DNA from: an uncultured Caulobacter sp.
GTDB taxonomy: Bacteria > Pseudomonadota > Alphaproteobacteria > Caulobacterales > Caulobacteraceae
Direction: 5' to 3'
NCBI GenBank assembly: GCA_913776195.1
Contig: CAJYMH010000031.1
Coordinates: 186,001 to 250,000, forward strand
DNA: 64,000 nucleotides
A model generated the notes under the pieces. That model worked only from the letters and a program-made list of their open reading frames with translations, made no database searches and was not told the DNA's origin. How positions within the stretch are numbered: position 1 is the first letter of the stretch; each line of letters opens with the position of its first letter. Shown piece by piece: positions 1-7,503 of this stretch. Made by a program: the position numbers and the translations under genes.

Positions 1-1094
1 AAGGTCTTGCCGCGGAAATCGAACTGCGTGTCGACGAAAGCCTTGGACAGGTAGGGCGCGGCGTCGTCCGCCAGGTGGAAGGCCTGCCAGGCCTTCAGGG
101 TGTCCAGCGACGCCTCGTTGTAGATCGCTACGAACTTCGGGAAGGCGGTGTCTGTGGTCAGGACCACGCTTTGCACCCCGCCCAGGCCGGCCGGCGTCAG
201 CAGGGCGCCCCAGTCGAAGCCGGGGGCGTAGGCGTCGAGTTCAGCGCGGGTCTTCAGGGCGTAGGTCTTGTTGGCGTCGCGCTTCTCGATGCGGGTCCAG
301 GAAACCTGGGCCAGCTTCGTCTCGAACTCGACCACGGCTTTGGCATGCTCGGCGGGCTTGTCCCAGCCCGCCAGGGTCAGCATCTTTTCCACATAGGCGA
401 GGTAGGCGGTCTTCTTCTCGGCGAACTTGGCCTCGAGGTAGTAGTCGCGGTCCGGCAGGCCCAGGCCGCCGGTCAGCAGATAGACTGCGTACCTGGACGG
501 ATTCTTCTCATCGGCGCTGATGTAGCTGGGAAAAATGGATACGAAGCCCGACGAATGGGTCTTGCCCATCAGGCCGGCGAACTCGGCTTTGGTCTTTACG
601 GCGCGGATCTGGGCCAGCTCCGGCGCCAGCGGCTTGGCTCCCAGCTGCTCAGCCAGGGCCTCGTTCATGAAGGCGTTGTAGGCGTCGCCGATCTTGCCGG
701 CTTCCTTGTCCTGGAGCTTGCCGCTGGCGGCGTTTTGGATGATCGCCTGTGAGCGGGCCTCCGACAGCAGCGACAGCTTGTCGAAATTGCCGAAACGAGT
801 GCGGTCGGCGGGGATCTCGGTGTTCTTTTCCCAAGTCCCGTTGGCGAACTTGAAGAAGTCATCGCCCGGCTTGGCGGTCAGGTCGCGGCCCGACAGGTCG
901 TAACCCCAGGTTCCGTAGCGCGGGGATTCCAGCGAGGTCGCCGCGCCTCCCGAGGCGGCGCCCTGAGCGAGCATGTCCAGCGACTGCATGTGGCAGACCG
1001 CATCAAGGCAGTTGTCGTGTTCGTGGGCCGAGGCGCTCGCGGCGCTCATCAGAAGGGCGCCTGCTGCCGCAGCGCCCAGCCATGCCGTCTTCAT
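1..1094 (-). CDS. M13 family metallopeptidase, N-terminal part (cut by window edge)
   Basis: Read on the minus strand from an ATG at 1094, this frame stays open to the left edge (about 364 codons), so the 3' part is missing. It begins with a signal peptide (MKTAWLGAAAAGALLMSAASASA) ending before HEHDNC, followed by the typical neprilysin/PepO N-terminal domain: LSGRDLTAKPGDDFFKFANG, then a helical region with GLGLPDRDYYLE. M13 enzymes are zinc peptidases; the HExxH site lies in the C-terminal half and is not visible here, so activity cannot be judged. It is probably periplasmic. It is separated by 114 bp from the upstream minus-strand metal cluster and may have its own promoter there. Confidence 0.88.
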   Translation of the reverse strand, partial: MKTAWLGAAAAGALLMSAASASAHEHDNCLDAVCHMQSLDMLAQGAASGGAATSLESPRYGTWGYDLSGRDLTAKPGDDFFKFANGTWEKNTEIPADRTRFGNFDKLSLLSEARSQAIIQNAASGKLQDKEAGKIGDAYNAFMNEALAEQLGAKPLAPELAQIRAVKTKAEFAGLMGKTHSSGFVSIFPSYISADEKNPSRYAVYLLTGGLGLPDRDYYLEAKFAEKKTAYLAYVEKMLTLAGWDKPAEHAKAVVEFETKLAQVSWTRIEKRDANKTYALKTRAELDAYAPGFDWGALLTPAGLGGVQSVVLTTDTAFPKFVAIYNEASLDTLKAWQAFHLADDAAPYLSKAFVDTQFDFRGKT

Positions 1095-1126
1095 TCCTGT
1101 TGTCCCATTGATTGTTAGTGGATTTG

Positions 1127-1153
1127 GACGGGCGGCAGTTTGCATCGCCCGTC
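1127..1153. terminator. Inverted repeat between the PCu(A)C gene and the peptidase
   Basis: A perfect 8-bp inverted repeat (GACGGGCG / CGCCCGTC, 11-nt loop) lies in the 114-bp gap. It could end the metal-cluster transcript or stabilise its 3' end, but no T-run follows on either strand, so an intrinsic terminator is uncertain. Confidence 0.3.
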
Positions 1154-1208
1154 TGCGGGGATCGATTACAAATCGTTCATGTTCAGCGACGCCTCGTCGC
1201 GGCGGCGG

Positions 1209-1667
1209 CTAGTGGTGATGCCCGCCAGTCGCCATGGCGCGCACTGGGAAGGCGATGGTCTGGGCCGGCGCCTTGGCGAACTTGAGCGTCAGGGTGACGG
1301 ACGTTCCTTCCGCAAAGGCGGCGGTCGGCTTGATGACCATGATGTGCAGGCCGCCCGGCTTGAACTCGGTCGCCGCGCCGGCTTTCAGCGCCAGCCCTTC
1401 CTTCAGTTCCCGCATGCGCATGATGCCACCATCAACGCTCATGGTATGGATTTCGGCATGGTCGGCGGCCTTGGCCTCCACCGCGACGAGACGGTCTTCG
1501 GACGCAGCTTTGAGCGTCATGTAGCAGCCGCCGGCCGGCGCCGCGGCCGGAGCCGCGCGGCACCAGGCGTTGGTGACGGCCACGGGGGGCGGGGCGGCGT
1601 CGGCGGCCTTGCCGCAGCCGGCTGATAGGAGCCCGATGGCGGCGGCGGCGAAGAGCTTGGCGTTCAT
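1209..1667 (-). CDS. PCu(A)C-family copper chaperone lipoprotein
   Basis: 152 residues. The N-terminus MNAKLFAAAAIGLLSAGCGK is a lipoprotein signal with lipobox LSAGC, so the mature protein should be anchored in the periplasm. The rest is a PCu(A)C cupredoxin-like domain (formerly DUF461): the ligand pattern is visible as DHAEIHTM, an MRM a few residues later, and GGLHIMV near the C-terminus, giving the expected H/M...HxM spacing. Family members bind Cu(I) and help deliver copper to cytochrome oxidase. The protein ends in HHH, which may add metal ligands. The start is the ATG that overlaps the TGA of the PepSY gene (ATGA), implying translational coupling; a longer upstream extension in the same frame is non-coding antisense. 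Confidence 0.85.
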   Translation of the reverse strand: MNAKLFAAAAIGLLSAGCGKAADAAPPPVAVTNAWCRAAPAAAPAGGCYMTLKAASEDRLVAVEAKAADHAEIHTMSVDGGIMRMRELKEGLALKAGAATEFKPGGLHIMVIKPTAAFAEGTSVTLTLKFAKAPAQTIAFPVRAMATGGHHH

Positions 1668-2965
1668 TGAAATCCTGCCTTGCGGGCGGCGATGAGCCGC
1701 CCAGTCAGTTGATCGAGAATAAGTGCGATGAGAAGGGAAGCGCCGACAAGGGGGTAGAAGATCGCAAAGGGCGCGACCACTGCGGCGAGACCGAAATAGG
1801 CGCGCTTGTCGGTTGGCGCGGGCGGAACGCCGAGGCCGCCCCTGGGGCGGCGCTTCCACCACATGACTATGGCCGAACCGGCCATCAGCCAGATCGCCAG
1901 GCAAGCCGCAGCCATCAGCCACTGGTTCAGGCGGCCGAACTGTTGGCCCTGATGCACCGAGATGCCCCATTCGATGACCTTGGCGGCCGAGCCGAACTGG
2001 GCGTAGCCCACATCGGCCAGCACCGCTCCGGTGGCGGGATCGAGATAGAGGGTCCGGGTGTCCTCCACCCGATCAGGCATGTAGGCGGCGGACCAGGCGG
2101 CTCCGGGCCGTAGCGGCGCCCCCAGCACATAGGGTCTGTTCAGACCGGCGCTTTCCACATTTGCCGTGATGATATCGACGGTCGCCTCGGGCCTTGCGGA
2201 CGCGGGCACGATCCTGGTCTGTAGGGTCCATGGCACGGCGCCATGATCGGCATGAGCGTCCTCGGTCGTCGGCGGCCGAGGACGGCCGAGACCCGCCTCG
2301 GTGGTGATCTTACGGGCCTGAGCGCCCCATACCGCAGACCACGGCATTCCGGTGGCGGCGAGGAAGACGATCAGCCCGCCCGCGAATATCCCGGTCACCG
2401 CATGCAGATCGCGCCAGAACAGGCGACGGGCGGGCGTGGCGCGCACCGTCACTGCGCCGCCCAGTCCCGGGCGTCTCGGCCACCAGAGGAAGAGCCCTGT
2501 GGCGACCAGGACGATGCTCCAGCCAGCGACGATCTCAACCAGCCAGTTCGCCCAGGGGGCCACCAGCTCCAGGCTATGCAGGCGCTTGATGGTTTCGGTG
2601 ACCCCGCCATAGGCGATGGAGCCAGTGACACGCGCGTCGGACGGATTGACGAAGACGGTTCGCTTCTCTCCGTTCGGACGTTCGATGACAAGCCGGGCGG
2701 CGTGGCCCGGTTCCGGAACCGTCAACCGGGTCACGCGTCCGCCAGCCGCACCCTCCGCAGCCGCCACCCAGGCGGAGACGGGTGCGGCCGTTGCGCTGAA
2801 CGCCGCCGCATCGAAGCGGCGATAGACCGCCGCGTCGATCTCGTCCTTGAAAAGATAAGCTCCCCCGGTGAGGGCGAGCAGCATCAGGAAGGGCAGGACC
2901 AGCAAGCCGGCGTAGAAGTGCCAGCGCCAGAAAGCCCGATAGAGCGACGAGGCGGCCTCCGACAT
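1664..2965 (-). CDS. PepSY-associated transmembrane protein
   Basis: 433 residues, usual length for PepSY_TM proteins. Membrane segments are seen near residues 18-38, 142-162, 190-212, 348-368 and 390-420, with periplasmic PepSY-like stretches between (for example the region after FVNPSDARVTGS, and DTRTLYLDPATGAVL). Such proteins are often encoded beside TonB-dependent siderophore or metal receptors and several are thought to reduce ferric chelates or copper at the inner membrane. Here the gene follows the TonB receptor by 11 bp with a strong AGGAGG site before its ATG and overlaps the PCu(A)C gene by 4 bp. The role in metal reduction or release is inference from context. Confidence 0.85.
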   Translation of the reverse strand: MSEAASSLYRAFWRWHFYAGLLVLPFLMLLALTGGAYLFKDEIDAAVYRRFDAAAFSATAAPVSAWVAAAEGAAGGRVTRLTVPEPGHAARLVIERPNGEKRTVFVNPSDARVTGSIAYGGVTETIKRLHSLELVAPWANWLVEIVAGWSIVLVATGLFLWWPRRPGLGGAVTVRATPARRLFWRDLHAVTGIFAGGLIVFLAATGMPWSAVWGAQARKITTEAGLGRPRPPTTEDAHADHGAVPWTLQTRIVPASARPEATVDIITANVESAGLNRPYVLGAPLRPGAAWSAAYMPDRVEDTRTLYLDPATGAVLADVGYAQFGSAAKVIEWGISVHQGQQFGRLNQWLMAAACLAIWLMAGSAIVMWWKRRPRGGLGVPPAPTDKRAYFGLAAVVAPFAIFYPLVGASLLIALILDQLTGRLIAARKAGFQ

Positions 2966-2976
2966 CTAGCCTCCTT

Positions 2977-5025
2977 CTAGAAGCTGACCGTGACGCCGCC
3001 GAACACCGACCGACCGTCACCCGGCCAGTAGGCGGCGCTGGCGGCGGCGGCCGTCGTCTGCGCCTGCACATTGGATACGTAATCCTCGTTGGTGAGGTTA
3101 CGCGCATCCACGAACAGCGAGACCTTGTCGTTCAGCGTCCAGCCGGCGCCCAGATTGAGGATGGCGTAGGACGGCGCACGGGTGGTGTTCTTGAAGTCCA
3201 CCCATTGATCCGTGGCCGACCATTCCACAGAGGGGGCGACGAACCAGCCGCGCGGGTCCTGATAGCGTAGCTCCGACCGATAGAAATGCTCCGGCACGAT
3301 GGGCAGTCGGTTGTCGCCGTATTGCACGTCGCCCTTGAAGCGGAAATCGGACCAGGTCCAAGTCTGGCGAAGGCGGATGCGTGAAGTCGCCTGCCAGTCC
3401 AGCGCCGCTTCGATGCCCTGATGGATCGTCTCGTCGGCGTTGAAGGTGGCGGCTGGGATGCCGTTGCCGATGGTGTACTGCAGCAGCTCGTTGTCCAGCC
3501 AGGCGCGGTAGAAGGTGAGGTCCCAAGTCAGGGGGCCGCGCCGGCCCCGCGTGCCGATTTCAGCCGTCCAGGCTTGCTGAGCCTTTACCGGCGCAAAGCC
3601 GGTGTTGGTCGGCGACATGGAGTTGAAGTTAGGCGGCTCGACCGAGCGAGTGAGATTGGCGAACACCTGGGCGCCCGACGTGTCCTCCCACAGAAGCCCG
3701 ATACGCGGCGCCAGCCAGTCGTATTCCTTAGAGGCCTTCAGGTTGAAGGTCGCGGGCTGCCCCGGCACGGCGAAGCTCTCATAGTCGCGCTTGGCCACGC
3801 CCCAGGTCGCGCCGCCAACCAGAGCCAGTTGGTCCGTAACGAACAGCCGGCCCTCGGCGAAGAGGTCAAGGGCGTCGGCGTTCTGCTGGGTGATGGAGGT
3901 GGGGGCTCCGCGCGCACCCTTCACGTTGACGTAGAAGTTGGAGTCAATGTCGCCAGCGCGCAGCCATACCCCGGCATAGGCGTCGGCCCTGAGGCCGGCG
4001 ATCCGGCCGTCCCAGTCCAGGCGACCGAAGGCACCCCAGTTGCGGCTCTGCTGGTCGATGACCTGGAAGATCGGATGGTCCAATTCCTTCCAGACCCCGT
4101 AGACCGCACCCTCGAACACCGTGCTGTCCGACAGTCGCCAGGTGGTGCGCAGCGAGGTGCGAACGCCGCGCAGATCGCGGCCTTGGTCGTTCGCGTAATT
4201 GCCGGCCGCCGTCTGGCGTGGGTTGGTCTCGAATTGGGCGCGGGTCAGGGCCCCCGGGATTTCCTGCTTGATGTTCGAGGCGTTGACCAAGAGGCGAACC
4301 TCGCGGTCCTCGCCGAAGCTGCGTCCGATATTGAGCGCCCCGAACTGGATGTTCTGCTGGCTCTGGCCGCGCCAGCCCTGGCTGCGCTGGTTGGTGGCGG
4401 CGGCGTAGACGTCCCAGTCTCCGCTTTGGCGGGCGACAGCCACATTCTCGCGCATATAGCCGAAGGAGCCGCCATCCACGCGGATTCGGTTCTCGAAACC
4501 TGCATCGCGACCCGTGGGCGTGACCATGTTGATCGCGCCGCCCAGCAACGCCCCCCCGAAGCGCAGAGCGTTGCCGCCGCGATAGACCTCGGTGTAGCGG
4601 GCTTGCAGGGGATCGGCGATCTGGCTGTCGCCGTAGCCGTCGGCCTCGTTCAAAGGCACCCCGTCCTGGGCCAGCAGCAGCCCCCGATTGTGGTTGGCGT
4701 TGCCGATGCCCGATCCGCGGATGGAGATGCGGATATCGCCGCCCCACTTGCGCTGGGCATAAACGCCCGGCGCGTCGCGCAGGATGTCGTCCAGGGCGAG
4801 GGCGAAGCGATTGGCGTAAGACTCGGCGGAAATGACCGACACCGCGCCGGGCGTCTCGGACAGGCGCTTGCGCGCCGCCGACACCACGGCGGGGTCCTCC
4901 GGGTTAGGGGCGGCGGTGACGATCACCGAATCGACGGTGGTATCAGCCTCGGCGGCGAGGCAGAGGGCCGGCATGGCGGCGGCGGCCGCGCCCAGCATAA
5001 GGGCGCTGCGAATATGAGAGAGCAT
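2977..5025 (-). CDS. TonB-dependent outer-membrane receptor (metal or metal-chelate uptake)
   Basis: 682 residues. A signal peptide (to about residue 25, ALCLAAEA) is followed by a TonB-box-like segment (DSVIVTAAP), a plug domain (about 50-165; DDILRDAPGVYAQ, RGSGIGNANHNRGLLLAQDGVPLNEADGYGD split here as successive motifs is typical of FecA-like plugs) and a beta-barrel ending in SVFGGVTVSF with C-terminal Phe. It imports a ligand across the outer membrane using TonB/ExbBD, which are not in this window. The downstream PepSY and PCu(A)C genes and upstream DUF2946 gene point to a metal, perhaps copper, or a ferric chelate. Substrate assignment is inference; no Fur or CueR site was convincingly recognised in the 72-bp upstream gap. 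Confidence 0.9.
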   Translation of the reverse strand: MLSHIRSALMLGAAAAAMPALCLAAEADTTVDSVIVTAAPNPEDPAVVSAARKRLSETPGAVSVISAESYANRFALALDDILRDAPGVYAQRKWGGDIRISIRGSGIGNANHNRGLLLAQDGVPLNEADGYGDSQIADPLQARYTEVYRGGNALRFGGALLGGAINMVTPTGRDAGFENRIRVDGGSFGYMRENVAVARQSGDWDVYAAATNQRSQGWRGQSQQNIQFGALNIGRSFGEDREVRLLVNASNIKQEIPGALTRAQFETNPRQTAAGNYANDQGRDLRGVRTSLRTTWRLSDSTVFEGAVYGVWKELDHPIFQVIDQQSRNWGAFGRLDWDGRIAGLRADAYAGVWLRAGDIDSNFYVNVKGARGAPTSITQQNADALDLFAEGRLFVTDQLALVGGATWGVAKRDYESFAVPGQPATFNLKASKEYDWLAPRIGLLWEDTSGAQVFANLTRSVEPPNFNSMSPTNTGFAPVKAQQAWTAEIGTRGRRGPLTWDLTFYRAWLDNELLQYTIGNGIPAATFNADETIHQGIEAALDWQATSRIRLRQTWTWSDFRFKGDVQYGDNRLPIVPEHFYRSELRYQDPRGWFVAPSVEWSATDQWVDFKNTTRAPSYAILNLGAGWTLNDKVSLFVDARNLTNEDYVSNVQAQTTAAAASAAYWPGDGRSVFGGVTVSF

Positions 5026-5097
5026 GAAAAAATCCAGCTAAACGACGGACGATCACGCACGACGAAGGTCGCGCGTGCTTGGGCAAAGCGGTGTCGT

Positions 5098-5475
5098 TTA
5101 GTGGATAGGCGGCGCCTGGCTGGGCGGGCGCGGTGGGGCTCGTGAACGCGGACGTTCATGTTGGCGCATCGCCGTCGCCATGGGCGCGGCGGCGGCATAG
5201 AAGACTGGGAAGACGGCCGTGGTCGGCGTCTCGACCACGGCGAGGGTGATCGCCAGACAGTCCTGACAGGGCAGCCCGGCGAAGCCTGACTTCACCGGCT
5301 GCCCGTCCTGATCGACCGCGATGGTCATCGCACCATCGGCCGAACAAATCTGGATCAGGGTCTTGTCACCCGTCGCGGCGGCCGCCCCGACGCTGAAGCC
5401 GGGCAGGAGGACGGCCAGGATCGCCAGCCATAGCAGCCAGCCTCCCTTGCGCCGATGTCGTCCCGCGACGTGCAT
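5098..5475 (-). CDS. DUF2946-like small membrane/periplasmic protein
   Basis: 125 residues from the ATG at 5475 (AGGGG seven bases upstream); an alternative TTG at 5511 would overlap the antiporter stop by 4 bp. One hydrophobic segment (WLLWLAILAVLLPGFSVGA) acts as signal/anchor, followed by a short domain with QICSADGAM and LPCQDCLAI, the conserved cysteine pattern of DUF2946 proteins, and a proline/arginine-rich tail. DUF2946 genes commonly sit beside copper-related TonB receptors, PepSY and PCu(A)C genes. The cysteines could bind a metal, but no biochemical function is established. It lies 72 bp upstream of the TonB receptor on the same strand. Confidence 0.7.
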   Translation of the reverse strand: MHVAGRHRRKGGWLLWLAILAVLLPGFSVGAAAATGDKTLIQICSADGAMTIAVDQDGQPVKSGFAGLPCQDCLAITLAVVETPTTAVFPVFYAAAAPMATAMRQHERPRSRAPPRPPSQAPPIH

Positions 5476-5507
5476 GCCGCCGCCCCTAAAGGCGCGCCGC
5501 CGCTCGG

Positions 5508-7148
5508 TCAAGTCGGACGGGGCTTGGCTTTCGTCAGGGCGATCATGCCAAGCGCGATCTCGCGTTCGCCCATGATGGTGTTGTCGGCGCCGCGCGCGGC
5601 CAGGAACTCCACCTCCGCGTCCGAATGGGCGCGAGCGATGATGCGGACCTTCGGATTGATGCGGCGGGCGTGCTCCACGATGGTGGCCGCCTCGAAAGCG
5701 TTAGGTACGGCCACCAGCAGGTGCGTGGCGTTCTCCAACCCGGCTTCGATGAGGATTTCGGGCTTCACGGCGTTGCCTTCGACCACCGTGATGTCCCGGG
5801 CGCGTAGTTCGTCGAGGCGTTCGCTTTCGGCCTCGACGACCACCAGTCCGGCGCCCTTGAAGCCTTCGGTCACCGCCTTGCCGACACGGCCGTAGCCGAC
5901 CAGCACCACGCAGGAGGCGGACTTGGATGGCGCGACTTCTTCGGGGGCCAGGGTCGGCTTGAGCGGCTTCTGGGTGTGGCGGTCGACGAGGCGGAATAGG
6001 ATCGGGTTGACCAGGATCGACAGGATAGCGCCCGCCAGGATCAGGTCTCGGCCTTCGGGCGGCAGCAGCTTCAGCTCCGTGCCCAGGGCGGCCAGGATGA
6101 AGGAGAACTCGCCGATCTGGGCCAGCGAGGCGGAGATTGTCAGCGCGGTGCCGGTGGCGTGTTTGAAGGCGCGCACGATCAGATAGGCGGCGATCGACTT
6201 GCCCACGACGATGATCGCCAGGGTCGCCAGCACCGGCAGGGGGTGCTGGATCAGGATCATCGGATTGAACAGCATGCCGATGGAGACGAAGAACAGCACC
6301 GCGAAGGCGTCACGCAGCGGCAGCGTCTCGTTGGCGGCCTGTTGGCTGAGCTCGGACTCGCTCATGATCATGCCGGCGAAGAAGGCGCCGAGCGCGAAGG
6401 ACACGCCGAACAGCTCGGCCGAGCCGAAGGCCACGCCTAGGGCGATCGCCAGGACCGCCAGGCGGAACAGCTCACGCGAACCGGTATGGGCGGTCCAGTG
6501 CAGAACCCACGGGATCACCCGGCGTCCGACGATCAGCATCAGGGCGATGAAGGCGCCGACCTTGCCGAGGGTCAGGCCGAGGGCGCCGGCCATGCCCGCA
6601 AGACCGCCGCCGCTATCGCCGCTGAGAGCCTCCGTCACCGCCGGGATCAACACCAGGGCGAGCACCATGGCCAGATCCTCGACGATCAGCCAGCCGACGG
6701 CGATGCGGCCGCGTTCGGTCTCGATCAATCGACGCTCCTGCAGCGCCCGCAGCAGCACGACGGTGGAGGCGACCGACAGGGCGAGACCGAAGACGATGCC
6801 GCCGCCGATCGGCCAGCCGAGCAGCGTCGCCATGCCCATGCCCATCAAGGTCGCGGCCAGAATCTGCGCGACGGCGCCGGGTATTGCGATCTTGCGGACC
6901 GCCATGAGGTCCTTGAGCGAGAAATGCAGGCCGACCCCGAACATCAGCAGGATCACGCCGATCTCAGCTAGCTGGTTGGCCAGCGGCTGGTCGGCGACAT
7001 AGCCCGGTGTGAACGGACCCACCGCCACGCCTGCGAGGAGATATCCAACGAGAACCGGCAGCCGCAGACGATTGGCGATCGCGCCAAAGATGAAAGCCAG
7101 CACGAGGCCGGCGACGATGGTGGCGATCAGCGGCACGTGATGCGGCAA
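5508..7148 (-). CDS. CPA2 monovalent cation:proton antiporter (YbaL/KefB-like) with RCK domain
   Basis: 546 residues. The first ~380 residues form a Na+/H+-exchanger fold of about 12 helices (LIATIVAGLVLAFIFGAIAN, VGYLLAGVAVGPFTPGYVAD, GVILLMFGVGLHFSLKDL). The C-terminus carries a TrkA-N/RCK nucleotide-binding domain (VVLVGYGRVGKAVTEGFKGAG, then EGNAVKPEILIEAGLENA). The start chosen is a TTG preceded by AAGGAG six bases away, matching the N-terminus of YbaL; an upstream in-frame ATG would add 26 unlikely residues. Related proteins exchange K+ or Na+ for H+ and are gated by bound nucleotide. It is first in the minus-strand row leading to the metal cluster and diverges from the HTH regulator gene. 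Confidence 0.88.
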   Translation of the reverse strand: MPHHVPLIATIVAGLVLAFIFGAIANRLRLPVLVGYLLAGVAVGPFTPGYVADQPLANQLAEIGVILLMFGVGLHFSLKDLMAVRKIAIPGAVAQILAATLMGMGMATLLGWPIGGGIVFGLALSVASTVVLLRALQERRLIETERGRIAVGWLIVEDLAMVLALVLIPAVTEALSGDSGGGLAGMAGALGLTLGKVGAFIALMLIVGRRVIPWVLHWTAHTGSRELFRLAVLAIALGVAFGSAELFGVSFALGAFFAGMIMSESELSQQAANETLPLRDAFAVLFFVSIGMLFNPMILIQHPLPVLATLAIIVVGKSIAAYLIVRAFKHATGTALTISASLAQIGEFSFILAALGTELKLLPPEGRDLILAGAILSILVNPILFRLVDRHTQKPLKPTLAPEEVAPSKSASCVVLVGYGRVGKAVTEGFKGAGLVVVEAESERLDELRARDITVVEGNAVKPEILIEAGLENATHLLVAVPNAFEAATIVEHARRINPKVRIIARAHSDAEVEFLAARGADNTIMGEREIALGMIALTKAKPRPT

Positions 7149-7224
7149 GCGTGTCTCCTTGACGATATGATCATGAGGGGGTGATAGTCGTCCAATATGG
7201 GTGACTTCGCCCGGATTGGCTATC

Positions 7225-7482
7225 ATGCCTCATACGAAAATACTGTGTCCGTCCCAGTGCCGCGCGGCGCGCGGCCTTCTCGACTGGTCTCAGGAGGACC
7301 TAGCGAGCCGGGCCGGGGTTTCGCGCAGCACAGTGCGCGATTTCGAGACTGGACGCCATGAACTGCATGGCGGCACCGAGCGGTTATTGATGTCCGCGCT
7401 TCGAGACGGAGGAGTTCTGTTGATCTCCCCGGGCGATGAGGCGGGCGATGGCGCCGGGGCGGGCGTTCGGCTGGTCGGATAG
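7225..7482 (+). CDS. Small XRE-type HTH regulator
   Basis: 85 residues from ATG 7225 (a GTG at 7201 is an alternative). It is essentially one Cro/C1-type helix-turn-helix: CRAARGLLDWSQEDLASRAGVSRSTVRDFETGR, split over helices 1-3, then a short C-terminal region GGVLLISPGDE. Such single-domain proteins act as transcription regulators; many alphaproteobacterial relatives are uncharacterised. It lies between two CPA2 antiporter genes, diverging from the first by 76 bp and 21 bp upstream of the second, so it may control one or both. That is inference. Confidence 0.75.
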   Translation: MPHTKILCPSQCRAARGLLDWSQEDLASRAGVSRSTVRDFETGRHELHGGTERLLMSALRDGGVLLISPGDEAGDGAGAGVRLVG

Positions 7483-7503
7483 ATTTTAGAGGGCGGGCGG
7501 ACA

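Noticed and set aside
3421-5145. A 574-codon plus-strand frame across the metal TonB receptor
   Set aside because: Antisense to a receptor with intact signal peptide, plug and barrel; the product is a low-complexity Ala/Gly/Arg/Val sequence.
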